From Metallyticus violacea (Eukaryota > Arthropoda > Insecta > Mantodea > Metallyticidae): DNA of 64,000 nt. The notes under the pieces are model-generated. The model was not told where the DNA came from. It saw nothing but the letters and a program-made list of their open reading frames with translations, and made no database searches. Below, one piece after another: positions 25,610 to 40,512 of this stretch. The stretch spans positions 18,459,501-18,523,500 of the forward strand of contig CM060838.1 of assembly GCA_030762175.1 (NCBI GenBank), read 5' to 3'. Both the position numbers and the translations under genes were made by a program. How positions within the stretch are numbered: the stretch's first letter is position 1; the number at the start of each line of letters is the position of its first letter.

Positions 25610-26269
25610 GAAAATGATTTCATCAAGATGTAGATCCTTACAATATACTCTTGCTCAATGACACACCTTAAAACAAAAGAAGCAAGCAGACTCTTGAAAC
25701 ATTAATTTGTCTAAGCTCTATTCAGCTCAGCACTTGAATCATGCATGGCATGTCTCTGTGCATCAGTCTTAAAGTCCTTAGCCTCATTCTGTCATCAAGT
25801 TCTTGATAGCAGACATGTGTTCTGATAGACAAGTGGTTAAAAGTAGCAATGAGAACACAGGAAGTTCAAATCTTATCCATGTGTGAATTGTTTTGTTATT
25901 TTTTGTACATTAACATAAAGCTTAATATTTAAACAATAATACAGCTTTTAATTGTAAAGGCTTGTCTGAATTTTAAGGTATTTGTGCTCAGACACACACA
26001 AACACATGACACAACAAAAAGTAAAGTAATCTTTGTTTTCAAAATAAATAGGATATTAATAATAATTTTCAAATGAAATATTTTACTTTTTAGTTTTTTT
26101 ACTTTAAAATATTTATTTACATGGCATTTATTTTCAAAGTGAAGATGATTTAATTTACATTTTTGTGTTTGAGCATAAATGCCTTAAGACTAAACTATAT
26201 GAGAGTAAGTCATTAAGTAAGTTAAAATGAATATAGAACTTTAACAAATAAGAATACTAATTTAAAAAA

Positions 26270-27130
26270 TACTTTTATTTCTCAACATAATCTTCCTGTA
26301 CATTGAGGCCTTATCAAATGTTTCACAAACCTCTGAAATCCAGTAGGTTAAAATTCTTTGGGCTGCCGTCGGAATGTGGCATGGTTTCCCTTTTTACAGC
26401 TTCGACAGGAAACTTTTCACCTGAAAGATGATGCTTAAGATAGTTGAACAGCTGCAAGTTGCTTGGAGCAAAGTCGAGGCTATAAGGAGGATGTTCAAGG
26501 ACTTCCCACTTGAAATTTCACAGTATCTCATTTATTTTATTGGCAGTATGAGAACATTCTTTGTCATGGAGAGTAACATGCCTATGGTGAGCAGTTTTGA
26601 TTGCCTCCATTGAATAGCCTTACTAAGTTTACTGAGGATGTTACAATAGAAGTATGTTTTTACGTTTTGTCTTAGCAGTATGCCTTCGTGCTCTTAGAAG
26701 ACCGACTCATCATTTTCCTGACAGAAGGTGTTACTTTAAACTTTTTTTTGCGAGCAATGCAGGAAATTTCCCCTGCATTGATGCATGCTTTGTCTCTGGC
26801 TGGTAATGCTGAATCCAAGACCCATTATCTGTAATAATTTGGGCTAGCATATCGTATCCTTCATAATGGTAGCAATTGAGATGCTGTAATACCAAACCCA
26901 TTCTTTGCATTTTGTATTTGGGATCAGCATGCACAGTACCCAATCTGCATAGACTTTGTGAAAATCTAACCTGTCATGCATTATGAAGTAAGCCATGCCA
27001 TGTGAACAATCAATAGCAGCAGCTATAGTGTCTATAGTTAACTTTCTGTTTGCTCAGATTAAGTCCTCAACCCTTGTGACAATATCTATTGGCTGGCCAA
27101 TGCGCATTCCTCTTCAATACACACGAAATA
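26270..27130 (-). mobile_element. Mariner-like transposon, degraded
   Basis: The minus strand reads NRKLTIDTIAAAIDCSHGMA (helix-turn-helix region), then DNGSWIQHYQPETKHASMQ (first catalytic Asp region), LHDKECSHTAN (second), and FKWEVLEHPPYSLDFAPSN continuing LQLFNYLKHH (third). Last come RRQPK and EFYW near the C-terminus. These are all in mariner order, broken by stops and frameshifts. I see no clear terminal repeats. Confidence 0.75.
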
Positions 27131-27942
27131 ATTTAACATATACTTTTCCTTCATACCCCAAATAAACTGATTAAAACAGGTATAATCCTTATAAAAAAGG
27201 CATATACGCTATATAATGAATCAAAAAGTACTAAATTATTTAATTAAAAAAATATATTTATGTATTTTTTGACTGATTTAACAAATGTTAGTTTTCATAT
27301 ATTTTATTATGTGCGCTTCAGAGAACTGCTGCACCCATCTGTAAATAGCTTGACATGGCAGGAACTTCTCATCTTAAGATGGGAAGCATTTCTTTATGAA
27401 CATTCTTTGATTCCATACCTTTTGCCCATAAAAATCACACAAAGGAGCGCTGCTCATGGGTTATACACTCATTCAGAGGTACTGTCATCTTGCAACTGGT
27501 GTTTCACTTTTGTAAACATTGTCTCATGTCAAATGACACTAGACTAATGCTGTCAGCTAATGCCAATAATCTTAGGTGTCTCATTTAAACATGTAGTACC
27601 CCATACCAATTTGTAATTTACTTATGACTTATTCTCATATCTTGTCCATTAAAATATATATTATTGTCATATATTAACATTAATTTTACTTGCAAAAACT
27701 AACAAATAAAAACCTCCAAGCACAACTAGGATTTGATCCTAAATAGTTCTTATTACTAGACACATGCTTTTGTCCACTCAGTCATCAGAGTACATGGAGT
27801 GAACAATGTTTTGTCAATCAGTCTTGATTACTGGACATTGTTTCTTTTTTGTTTTGAGTGTATGTTTAAATTTGATATAGCTTACCTTTACAACAATTAA
27901 CATTGATTATATTTATTTTATTTGTCAATGATGTACTTATAA

Positions 27943-28134
27943 TTACCATAAGCTCACATCTCCTACTTGCATGCCACTATAGATAGCATGTGCCAAATAT
28001 CTTTGGACTATTCCCAAGAGACAGAAGGGGTGGGATAGTATGAGGTTGTTTGAATGTTTACTACTATTGTACTCTTCACTCTGCTTATGATATATGCATA
28101 AACTCTTAGCTGATCTGCCCATATCTTGATTCAA
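27943..28134 (-). repeat. Dispersed repeat, copy 1 of a pair with 39.7 kb
   Basis: Shares blocks with 39690-39850, including CATCTCCTACT(T/G)G near one end and CACTCTGC ... ATGCATAAACTCTT(A/G)GCTG(A/G)TCT at the other, in the same order and orientation. The open frames in both copies are not conserved. Origin unknown. Confidence 0.5.
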
Positions 28135-31100
28135 ACATTGGGCAAATATATTAATAATAAATATGAGACTATTTGATACAAGATTCTGTGTTCATATCAG
28201 TACAATTATTTCACATTTTGAAATTATGATTTCTATTTCTTAGTATTTTTCATTTCTTTTATAAAATCTGGCAGAAATAAAATGGTGAACAGTAATTAAG
28301 AATGCTAAATTCAAGTCTAATAACAACGAGAACACTGAGGTTCAACTTTTCTTACTACTCATTTAGTTTATAGTTTTAAGAGACATAAGGAGCATGAGAC
28401 AGTGAGATCACAACTTAAATGCTCATCACTATATACTTATTTTGGAATACAAAGATTGCTGAATAATGTAAGAAACAGGTGGCTTAATTCCTTCATATAT
28501 TCAAAGCACACTACAAATTAATATCTTGAAAATATTCACTGTTAAAGACGATGCCATTGAAAAAACATATAAACATATGCATTTTCTTCATGCATGTACT
28601 ACATTAAAGAGAGAACATACGATGCAGCATCACAACTTGAAAACTGAATGCATTAAATGAAAAACCTAGCTCTATAATATTTGAGATTATAAGAAACAAG
28701 CTAGCTGTCAATGTATATGACTAGTCTTTTATTTAATTTTTTTAATAATTCATGAGATTATAAAGAAAAGTGACCATATTACAAAAACTAAAACATAAAA
28801 ACAAACATAATTTTCATTAAACACTTAATGAAAATATGAAGACCTTAAAGAAATTTAATTTTACACTTTTTATACAGAATCTGCCATTTTTTAAAACTAC
28901 TATACCTAAAACTTTAAATATAAGTATGCATTCCATAAAAATGACAGAAAAAAAAAAGGATTAACATCTACTTAATGAAAAAAGTTTTATATGTGCATTT
29001 AGTCATACATATTCTCCAGACAACCATAGAAAAAAAACTTTTGAGTATATAGTATGATTTGTAAGCACTCAGCTTTTTCATGAGAAAGCCTCTTTGATAA
29101 GAAAGAATGTCTGTTTATAAGGCATGCAGAGCCTAAGGAACATAGTTTTGATACTCAGAAAATTTATCTGATAAATTAACCTATTTAACTTGCTGAACTA
29201 CTCATTTTAACTTTCAATGTTATCAACTATTTGCAATTCAATATTTGGAATAATATGACACTGACAGCTGGAAATCATTCAGTGTTTGCCACTTATATTT
29301 TGATATTCACTTTTACCTTTTTTCTGGTACAAACTTTTATTCATTATAAGTCACTCGTGTAATTTTTAAATGCTTACATTCAACTTCCTTAATTATAGTT
29401 ATTTTGACAATATTAAGAACTTAATAAATCAAAAGATTTGTGGAATATACGTATATGAAATGCACATTTTTAATGTGCCTACTAAGCTTCTTGCAATGAA
29501 GGATAATCTTAGTGCTACTTTATGATTGAAATGAATGTAGAATGATGATTGTTGTGGTTATTTTTTGTTATCTCTAAACTTTGAATTTTTAACCTAATAT
29601 GGCATATATGAAATATATTTTCAGCTAACAAAAGCATTGCTCAATCTAATTTTTAAAATTCTCTCTCTGCTTTGTGACCTAGTCTATAAAAAGTTATTAT
29701 TCTTAAAAATCTTCAACTACCATTATTTTTGTGGGTACATCAAATGTGATGAGTTTGTAAATATTGTTTTTGAAAATTTTCTGTCAAATAATTTGCATAA
29801 TGGAGCATAATATAATGTATAGAATTTGTTATCTTAAAATTTTAACTACTCTCCAAAATAGTTAATGTTAAATATATGAACTAATTCAGAGATTTTGCAA
29901 GTTAAAAGCAAGAAAATTGTTTAACATTACTCTTCTTGGTATGCATCCCTCCCCCTTCCCACTGGCTTTTAAATACATGAATGATGAATCCAGCTTTATT
30001 TGTGACAATTATTTCAAATCAGATTTCTTATGTGCAACTTTTAGTCACAATTTTCTTGAAACTGTTACATTTGAGCCAATGGAATTAATTTTTTTTTTAT
30101 GAACTGCTACACTGAAGAATTAATTGTATAATTTATATCATGAATGTTTGTTTATTTATTTTATGAGTGAGATATGGTGATATGAGCTTCTAATTAATCC
30201 AATATTTATGTTAAATTAACATTTATTGAAAAAATTGTTACATTAGGTTAAAGGAAAGGGGAAAAATTAATTAGTTTCAAAATGAGCACTTCTGCTATAG
30301 AGTCGGATGCACAAAATAAATACATACAGGAAGTAAAGGCAATACTAACATTAGAAGAAATTAAATTAATAATTTAGTAAACATTTATCTACACAAAACA
30401 CAAAGAACAGGCAACTTTAAGCCATTCCTTTCACAACATGCAGAAAGTTATATAAAGGAGTTTCACAATAAATACCTCATCATGATTCTGCAAAAGTAAG
30501 AGAACAAAGAATAAAGAAAATAGATAGTAACAGTTATTAGAAATCAGAATCACAACAATTAGTGAGAGTTTGGGTATACTGCAAGTAGGACCTTAATTGA
30601 AGTTATACTTGGCTCCAAGTAGATTCAAGCACATACAGCCATAGTGCCAGTCCAGACCAATGCAATTTGTAGCATAGTTACGCACAACTGAAAAGTTGAG
30701 AGCTTATTGCCATGTGCTTCTGTCTTCTGTTTCCTTTAGACCTTAACAAGTTATTTTTACATGAAATAATAAATAGTAATAAACATAAACTTTTTTCTCT
30801 AAAATACTCTTATCAATTTATTTTTGCAAGAAAGTGGTTACAAAGAACCTGCAATGAATAAGACCATTTCCATGCACATTATTATAATTATTATTAAAGC
30901 TAATTTTGCTCCAAGGAATTCTTTATAGACTACAAGTTTTCTATTTATTAAAATGAAACTTGTATATATTGTTGTACTATTGGTAATAAATAGCACTAAT
31001 GGTTGAGATGATTATCTGAGTAAGGTTTATAGGAAGTTTTCCCTATAATAATAATTCCATGCAACTCTGTATAAGCTAACAGACTCCAGATCTATTTTAT

Positions 31101-34100
31101 TTTCCAAAGATTTCTGGCAGTCTGTATTGGTTATTTAAGACTTTAGTGTAAAGATGAACCTACAAAGTGGTTATCTGCCTTCAATGACATAGCTCCATAA
31201 ATAGCTATTTTTGTACAGAATTGTTATGCAATGTGGGTTACAGGAACCTGATTGATTTTAAAGTGCAATAGTTTGTTAACACTGGTCTAGGAATAAGTGG
31301 ACCCAATGCATGCTTGAGTAACAGATCCCATTTTAATAACAATGGAACATTGGAATAGTGCACATAGTGCATTTGTAGTAGAAATAGTTTTTAAGAACAG
31401 TGAGTCAGTTGTGATATGCAACAATTAGGTAGCATTTCATGCCATGGGCTTGTTCCTAGCCAAAACATGATCTTAGTGCAGATAAGGGACTTCGGATCAA
31501 CTGCTTATACTTTGAAAAAAAAAAAAAATGATTAGGCACTGTTAAGGAGTCCTTAGCAGTCAGTTAGAAAAGATGCTCCTGCCTTTTGTTTAGCTTTCAG
31601 CAGTGTAAGTGGAAACTTGCACAAGGATTTTAAATTTCATACACACAAAATGACTGTGGTGCAATTCAGTGAACATACACACTTTTTGCTACTGGCCTAA
31701 TTCAAGTCCCCAGCTGCTTAACATGTGTAGTTATCTGGTGTGGTGTGGCCAATTTTGGAATCGTAGCCAATTTTTTTAAAGTGGAAAAACAGTTATAGTA
31801 AATTCATTTCTGCATACAGTGATAGTAAGGGAATTGGAATAAATCTCGGGGATTGCGGCTTTGGTAAGATGGGGCAATAGTCCATGCTGTCATGGTTTCC
31901 ATGGTGATGGTTCAAGAACTGTTAAAAAAAAAAACTCCAGTGTATATTAATAAATTTAGGAATATTACCAAAATCAAGATTGCTATATAAGATAAGATAA
32001 GTTGGAAGAAGCAATGCAAAACTATAATTAACTCTGTTGATGGTGCATGAATGGTAAAGAAAAAAAAAATAACAGTCTTCCAGCAATATTGCATTCTCTT
32101 AGGGAATATAAAAGTTTTAAAAAGACTTAGGTAGGTTTGATATAATTCTAACATAGATTATTGCCAAATTAGCAGTGTCTTCACTATCTTAAGTACTCAA
32201 ATTATGTTTATGCTAAATCAGAATTTCACACATGAATGCTCTATGCACTACATTATTTATAACTATTTTTCAGGCATCTTGAGTCTCAAGGATCATTGCA
32301 AGTCCTTGTGAACCAGTTGAATTTAATCAGAAAATGATCACTGATGGGACTTGTTGCAATAAGATCAGGATATGTGTAAGAAAACACAGGACAGCAAAGA
32401 CATGGCTTAATATATTAAAATTCATCCACACCCAAGACAACACTTGAACCAAAACTACATATACAGTTACCAACACACATTTTCAAATTCTAATACATAA
32501 ATTTTGTGCACCATTAAATTACTTTGTGCCATTCAGCATCACATTACAAATAATCTTTAGTTATTTTAGAGTTATCAATTTGGCTTAATTGGTAGTCTAA
32601 AAGAATGCTGACCAGATGTTCAGGATCAAATTCTGAGTATACTGAGAGACCTCCCATTACTGAGTTGCTCTTGACCTATGGTGGATGCAACTTCATTTTA
32701 GATGAACTAAGCTAAAACACACACACATTTTAATATGTTAAAGAACATTTTTATCATTTTTTCTACGTATGAACCTTTATTTCATGTCCTCTCTGTTACA
32801 GGACATTTATCAACTGCTATCTAAAAATATGTGATCCTCTGTCTTCCAATGTAGTGCTGCTTCATATAAATAATATACCTAGAGATGCTTCTCAACAGCA
32901 AAAATCTTTCAAAGAGGTGAGATAAGTGTCTAATAGGTCATGTTTGCTCTTTGTCATATCATTTGTACAATAAGTTATTTCCAGTAGATCATTGCTAAAT
33001 GTGCCCAAAACTTCTTTTCAATAAATATTTCAATTCAAGTCAATGTTAATTTAGGCACTGCTAAAACATAATTTTTTAACAATTGTTTGTTATTGTTTTG
33101 TCTTGAGTATATAAAATGGTCACTTGCTTTCCAGATGCAAGTTATATGCAACATTTCTTTGGAATCCAAGACAAAAATATTCTTGCTTTTGAAAGGTAAT
33201 GATTTTATGAGCATAACTCCTCAAAACTGTCTTCTTCTTCTTCTTTTTTTTTCTTTATTTTTTTTACGAATATGCTGCCTGATGTGCATTTAATAGAGGT
33301 TGATCTGTTAATTTCTCTATTGTGATTAAAATATTTCATTTTAATTTTATTTAGGGAAAAAAATTATAATTCAGAACTTCTATGTTACTTATCCCAAAAG
33401 TTCTTAATCAAGCATATTTATTACCACAAATAGCTTTTCAAAATAATGTTTGTATCTTTTACTGTGGTTTTCATTTTGTCACCGGTACTGTTTCAGTTGG
33501 GTATAAAATTAGAAATCACTTAAGATCTGGAAAGTCTGATAGGTGGCAGAAAATTTGCAAATTGCAAGGATATCATTGTTACTCATTGCCGTAATCAGTT
33601 TTCTGCTGCACTGTATATCAAGCATATTTTCACAGTCTTCTATGAACTATGCAAACCAACAATGAACCATCTGAATACTCATATAGGCTTCCATTGTGAG
33701 TTAATTGAGATTGACTGATGTTAGCTCACAATGTATATTCCATCAGTTTAATTTTTTTTTGCTGTGAAAAAATATTGACTGAACATATTTCACTATCAAG
33801 ATGAGCTTTAAAGCAGCATCTCTATGATGACTTGTTAACTAATGCCTAGGATGTGCAGTATGTCATAAAACTGCTTGAAGGCTACCTACTATCCTAACAT
33901 AATTTAGATCTTAACTACTTCATTGCTGTTGTTTGTTTTCCAGAGAAATATAGGGGTCTTACTGGATAGCCTTCATATCAATTCTTAGGAATTACCAAAA
34001 GAAATGAATTGAGTTTGCTTGGAGTATTACTGTTCCAGCAAAGTGTTTTAAAAATGTGATTTATTCTAAGTTGTACTTATCCCTTTTTCTTTTAATAAAA

Positions 34101-37100
34101 AAATTAGAACTCCCTGTTTCCGTGTACCTTTTCCGATTTGCATATTATTTAATCCTTAAATACTGACATAAAAGTATTAAGGGTTTAAAGATTATAATAC
34201 AATACAAACAATTTGAAAACAATTCATACATAATACCTTATAACCATGTGACTATTCCTTCCTGCCTTTTTTTCTTATTTAACTGATAAAACTCAGATTC
34301 TTTAGAGAATTGAAACTGATGGGATAATGAAGAATAATTTTGCTTGCAAAGTACATCCAAAGATTCATTTGCATGAACCACTGCTGGTGCATAAAGTTTC
34401 CTAAACAATGGAATGACAATTGCTTCTTTAGCACTTAACAAGTATAGTTCCCTGCATCCTCATAAAAATGCATTATCCAAGTAACCAAGTAATGGCTATT
34501 CTCTTCTAGTAAAGCTGTCATTGTTTGCTAATGCTATGGAATGTGAATTTCCTCCATTTTCCTATGGGCATCGCAATTACATTCATTTATTAGAGATGAC
34601 AAAACAGCAATTTTTGAATGTTGGACATTTCAGCATGTTTTTTTTATACAACAGAATTAGCATCTCTACTGAAGAACCTGTGGTTCTGACATATTTTTAT
34701 CCCATGTATAGATAAATCAAAGAATTATGATTTTATTCTTAGGCAAATGTTGAATATTTTATCTTTACTTTCTTTAATGAAGTTTTTGGTGAGGTTATGC
34801 TTATTCCAAAATTTAGAAGTATGAAAAGTCAAAGTAAGAATTCCTGACTGCACAAATTTCTCTCTTTACCAGCAAGCAAACCTTTAATTTTTTGTAATTT
34901 TACAATATGCAAGTATTCATTTAAAATTCCTGTAAGTTCTCAGATAATTTTTCTTCATAGAATCAATTGTCTTTATTTTGCCATTTTCAGGCTGAATTTT
35001 AATATTAAGTGCTTGGAGTCAAAATACAGAATTAGAGTGATCATATTATTAAATTTATCAACAAAATTAAGAAGTTCTTTAAGAAACACATTAAATTGCT
35101 TAGCCTCTTCAGAAGAAGAATATATATAGTATATATATGGTAAGAATATATCTATTTTGCTATATAGAATCATTAATATCTCTGCTCTTTGCACTTGTGA
35201 GAACATACCTGCACTCCATTCAGAAACAGGAGTGCATTGTCATCTTCATTTAATTTTGCCCAAAGCATTCCTCTCCTGGAGGTTAATTAGGGAAATATTT
35301 TTCCTTAGAATGTTCATTAGCCACCAAATATTAACTTATTCTCTAAGGGAGATAAGTTAACACTTGCAATGTACAGGGTTGATTCTTTTGCAAAAGGCAT
35401 ATACTCTCATAAGTGGCAAACTCCATTGTGCAGGGCTTAATAGGAAAAAAATGTATAAGTTAGCAAGTTTTAAAAATATTGTAGTCTGTTCATAAGAAGT
35501 TTCCCTACCTATGTAACAAATAAATAGATTGGCCAATTACACTTTCTACTCCAATTTCTACTGCAGGGTTAAAGTAGAAATAATTAATGTCTTATATGTA
35601 TTGCATTTATGGGCAAAAATCTTTCATATACAGGAAAATAAGGAAGGAGTTTCTTTATGAAATAACAGTAAATATCCCATATATTTATCCCTATTGGCTT
35701 TATAGTTGAACAAAAAGCTGTAGAAAATTAAGAAAAACACTTTGTGATTATCTTGAGATAAATTTCATGGACATTCCTTCATCACATAAATTTACTGTAG
35801 CAGCTTGAATGAGCACAAGCTTCTTGTGTTTCATTATACAGCCTTTTGGTGCACAGAACCCTCAGACTTTTGCATTTAAAGTGAATGATATACAATGAGT
35901 TTTCATTTAGTTTGCATGACATTTCTTGTGATTTTCTGCTTATATACTTTGACTTTATGCTTTTGTTTGCAATGGACTCATTTCAGACTTGCATTGTACC
36001 CCAAGATATTCTGTAAAACAATGGAATATATTTTCCCAAAGTTCATCGAAAAAACACATCGGATACCAAAAAAAATATGATGAACAAAATGCTTTGAGTG
36101 GTGAATAAGATTGTTGTGAAAGTAAAGCCAGGGTCTAAGAAAATGTAACAGAGGTAAAGGGAGAACAAATATCCAATAATGGTAAGCTTTTCTTTAAGGT
36201 TTAACACTGCAACATGGACAAATACAGTTTTCACTTATTAATGATAATATAAATAGGTAGAGAATGGTTCAGACATAGCTCATTAAAGTTGCACAATAAG
36301 CAGAAGACTTTTGAAAACTTATTTTTATTATCTTATTTCATGAACTAAAACAAATTGCGAAAAGATCAAGAAGATAAATTTAAATAGCCTCTGGTAAGTA
36401 TTTTAGTGTCCTTTAATGCTGCAGTTAGAAATGCTGTACAAATTTCTTTCAGCACAAGACTTTATTGAAAGTAATGCTTTTGTAAAATGTCTTTTGCCAT
36501 GCATCCTATTACAGCTGATCGTTAATGCCAGGAGTTGTTTGACCAGCATGTATGTCTAGCAGATGATTTGACTGGGATTCATGGTATATAACATTTTGCT
36601 ACCTTAGAGTCAGACTGATGTAATTATATTTATCACCATAATTGAGTTATGAATAATGCCATTATAAGAAAATTGTCCTTTATCCTAGGAAACATACAAA
36701 CATATCTCTAGCTATAGTAGTTTAGAGATAGATGTGGATTTATCCACAAAATAAAATTTTTGTTATGAGTCAATGAAACATTATGATAAAATTATATTTT
36801 TGCCATCCAAAATTATGTACTTTTGTCAAACTCTTAAGTATTTTTGAATCAACAATAACTCTTATTACTAACCCTCCAATTTAAACTGTTACTTATTCTG
36901 TGCAATATTTCAACTTGAAAATACACTGTATTTATTGAAGATTAAAGTCTTATGGAGTTCAATTGGAAAAGAGTGGTTGGATTAGTAATTGAACTATAAA
37001 AGAATGAAAATTATGAGCTATGTAAATACCACCTGTCTCAAAATAAATTATAATTTTTATTTCTGTAAGTTAATATAGCTATTTATTTACATAAGAGACT

Positions 37101-37599
37101 TTTTTATTATTTAAAATGTATTCTGACATGTAAGTTTTGTACATTAGGCAAAGCGTAATTGTAAATGATGATGTTTTTTCTAGTATATAACAATGCTGCA
37201 TCTGAAAACAGCGAAGAAGAATTGTTAAAGAGTCAGATAGTAATCTCAATTCCAGAAAATAGTTTTTATCTGAGCAGTTAGCTGTATAATGTATTAACTT
37301 TCTTTAATAAAATAGATTGAAGATCAAACTCACTGTGCCAGCAGCCAGGAAATGTAATGAATGCTCACTACCTTCTCATCTGTAGGAAACTTTAATCCAA
37401 TTAACAGCAGGCAGATGACTTAGTCACATTGTACAGGATAGCAAGATTCCTAATAAGCTTTAAGATTTCAGTAGAATGACCATTGGAAGAAGATGAAGAT
37501 GTCTTCCCCAGTATATGATTAACTGTTTGTGGACTCTTTTACAGGACATATTGGTTCATCACATTTGTACAAATATGATCTATTTCAATATTAGTTCAA

Positions 37600-38225
37600 T
37601 TTGGAATTTAACACGGTAACACACGCATTAATAATGTCTTCTGAATTGAACTATTTAGAACACTCTTTTTGACTTCACTTACTAGAGATTTACTCAGGAT
37701 ATGTTTTGGGGACCCTTATGCACATCTTCAGCTGTTAAGCTACTGTTGGATCATTCCTAGAAGTTGGATTGGTAGGTGTCTGGGTAGACTCCAGTGATCT
37801 TCTGATAAACTTGAATGTTGAAGAAACAAATAGAAAAATAGGCCGTGGCAGTACGTTTTTGGAATGAAAATCATGAAATACAAAAAGGCATCAAGTTATT
37901 AAAAATAAATCTACAATCAAAAGAATTAAATGATGTATGGGAAAGGATTTACTTAAGAAAAACATGAGCAAACTTAATGAATTTTGACATCCCAGAAGCA
38001 GCAGCTCTTTATTCAAGTTTATCACAATACGACTGGAGGCAACTCAGATACCAATGCAACTTCTACGAATGATCGAACAGTTGTTTAACAGCTGAGGATG
38101 TGGATGAAGGTGCAAGAAACATATACTGAATAAATCTCCAGTAAGGGAAGCCAATAAGAATGTTCTAAATAGTTCATTTCAGAAGAGACTTGTGTGTATT
38201 AGATTAATTTACCATGATCATAAGT
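37600..38225 (+). mobile_element. Penelope-like element 3' end with inverted flank
   Basis: Plus-strand frames give KLLKINLQSKELNDVWERIY followed by LRKT, then NLMNFDIPEAAALYSSL and CLTAEDVDEGARNIY. These match the C-terminus of the 1.7-kb element (KLLKEHH...TWEKIF...LMNFDVPP). The sequence after the frame (TTTAACAGCTGAGGATGTGG ... GTTCTAAATAGTTCATTTCA, 38060-38190) is present inverted at 37610-37760, so two copies face each other. Confidence 0.68.
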
Positions 38226-39689
38226 GTTTAATAAATTTCTACACATTTTAGGTTTTTAGGTAATCCACCATTTATAAAAGGGAAAAATAGTTTTGCTAAT
38301 TTGATTTATTTGCAGTATCCCACACAATTTGCTACTCTGAATACCTTTATTGTTTAAAATGTTGATAACTGCATTTTTTGGCAATTTGTTGTTAAGATAT
38401 GTTGGTGAGTTACTGCAGGCTGCTTCCTTTAGCCAGTAACTCATTCCCACAGTTTTCGGTATGTGCTTTCAACTATGAGTAGATGATCCAGTTGCATTTA
38501 TCTATGCTTCTTATCTCCTCTTTAATAAATTTTATCATGTTTTTATGAATTGACTATTGCATTTAGTGTTACTCTACTGTCTGGTTAGACTGCTAATTAC
38601 TGCAGATTTTGCATGCACTATAGATCCTTCTTCAACACTTTAGCCACTGCAAATTGCTAATTTGAGTGTTGGAACATCTCTTTGTTAGGTTATGCTTAAA
38701 TTTTATATGAGCACTTTGTCTATGAAAATTGCACTTTTGCTTCCAATGCATATATTTTTATTTTATATTTTCTTTCACTTGAATTGCTTCTGTAGGATGA
38801 GATCATTTATTATAGTTTTTGGGGCATTTTATTATTTTCTTTGAATTATATAGTAAAGTGTAGTTAACTTTTCTAGTTCATTCAATATTACAGTTATTTT
38901 TAGTACACTGTGAGTGTGTGGAGGGACTGGGTAATGTGTGTGTGTGCACACCTAAATTGTGGATAAGGGCTTTGATTATTCATCACCCATGCATATTAAA
39001 CAGCACAACAGAAGATTAATACACTAGTAAAGTTGGATAAAATTTTAATGTTGCTGACTAGAACAGTCATGCTAGTAATGTAAGATTACTTGCCAAGAAC
39101 ATTTTTGTTGCTTTGTAGCTTCATTACTTAATTTTGCTCACTGTTCCAAAGACTTATGATAATGGGATTAAAACATTCAAAGCTATTAAAATTTTTTTTT
39201 TAAATACCAGGCAGACCAGTCAAAATTTTATGCATGTTCAATGGCAGAGAAAGGAACATGCTAGTGGAAAATATTATAACTCTCTCTCATTCTTTCATTG
39301 CCTCTTAAGAATTAATAAATTAAATGATGTATTTAATATAATTATTAATGTGTTGCTACCTCACCTAAATTTTATAGTAAATGTTAAAAGTGTTCAAGCA
39401 TACTTGACATCTTCAAAGAAATTTGTGTCACTTATTTAATTTGGTTTCTGTTATTTTACTGACTTTGCCTCTGACCTGTTTCTTCTTTTTAACAAATAGC
39501 AGACACATGGCTTTGATAGTAATGTAGACTCCAGAAAACATCAACAAAAACTTAAGCACACACTTGTCATACGGTTTCATCTTTAAGAGGTACGTCTCAA
39601 CAATAAATGCCATTTGCTCAATGTTGAATTTAACAATGATTACTGTACAGATATAACTGCCATCTCCATGCACTTCCAAATGGCATTAG

Positions 39690-39850
39690 CTTACATCTCC
39701 TACTGGTATAGTATTGTAGACGGCATACACTTATTAATTTCTGACTGTTTCCATGATATAGGAAGTGGGGGAAAGTCTGTGCATTCACCACTAGCACCTT
39801 CCTCACTCTGCCCACAAAAATGCATAAACTCTTGGCTGGTCTACAACTAA
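39690..39850 (-). repeat. Dispersed repeat, copy 2 of a pair with 27.9 kb
   Basis: See the shared blocks named for 27943-28134. A further stretch at 39358-39385 (CTACCTCACCTAAATTTTAT) resembles 24641-24665, so more than one old repeat contributes to this area. Confidence 0.48.
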
Positions 39851-40474
39851 TTTTTAAGAGATCTAAAGATAGTATTCTTTTAACTCCACATATAAAATTA
39901 AAATTCATTTTCATGAGCATTTTTTCTCACTTATAATTACAATAATTAAGGCTTAGAGGAGTGAAAAGATATTTCCAAACAGATGTCACAGTTAATTATT
40001 ATTATATTAACAGCTCAGTACAATTAATGTTTTGAGGTTTATTCTTCATGTTTTCCATAAATTATTTAAATTAAAAAGTTTAATGCCATTTAATATATTC
40101 TAAAATTTTGCATCTATAATTTTTTCAGCACTTAAAGGTAACATTAAATGCTTTACTAACACATGAAATATTTACATTGGTCTGTACCGACATATTTCAG
40201 AGAAAATAGCAAGTAGAATGACAGAATGATGGAAATATGGGAGAGAGAATAGAGATAGAGAGAAAAACTATGGCATGTTTACAAAAGCACGTCATTTTTC
40301 TCCTGTCACACCCTCCCTAATTGTCCACATCAAATTTATTGTTTAGATAATGAGTATTTCTTTTAAAGGTGAATTAAATTAGCAGTGTTTAATCCAAAAG
40401 CTTACTATAAATGCATTAAAAAGTGTACACATATATTCATGTTAGTATTTTAATATTCAGAATAATAAACGTAC

Positions 40475-40512
40475 CTTAGGATCATAGCGTTTATACTGGT
40501 CCAGCCCAAGAC
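40475..40512 (-). CDS. MICU1: MICU1 38-nt microexon encoding LGLDQYKRYDPK
   Basis: The acceptor is TTTTGCAG and the donor is GTACGT. The 38 nt hold 2 bases that complete the split Gly codon (G|GT) from either alternative exon, then 12 codons, ending in phase 0. The peptide LGLDQYKRYDPK matches the conserved MICU1 segment LGLDQY followed by K-R-(F/Y)-D in the human protein. The phase fits only if exactly one of the two preceding alternative exons is used. If both are skipped, the frame shifts and reaches TGA early in the following exon. A 33.8-kb intron follows. The exon is too short to be found by open-frame length and is recognised by homology, splice sites and phase together. Confidence 0.92.

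Larger units (their letters stand above)
6643..40474 (-). other. 33.8-kb MICU1 intron
   Basis: Length is set by the exons on either side, which join in phase 0. It contains most of the mobile elements listed separately. Stretches of more than 300 bases in which I see nothing beyond AT-rich sequence include about 9.2-9.9, 14.0-15.9, 22.2-24.2, 28.2-37.5 and 38.3-39.3 kb. No second gene nested in the intron could be supported. Confidence 0.8.
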
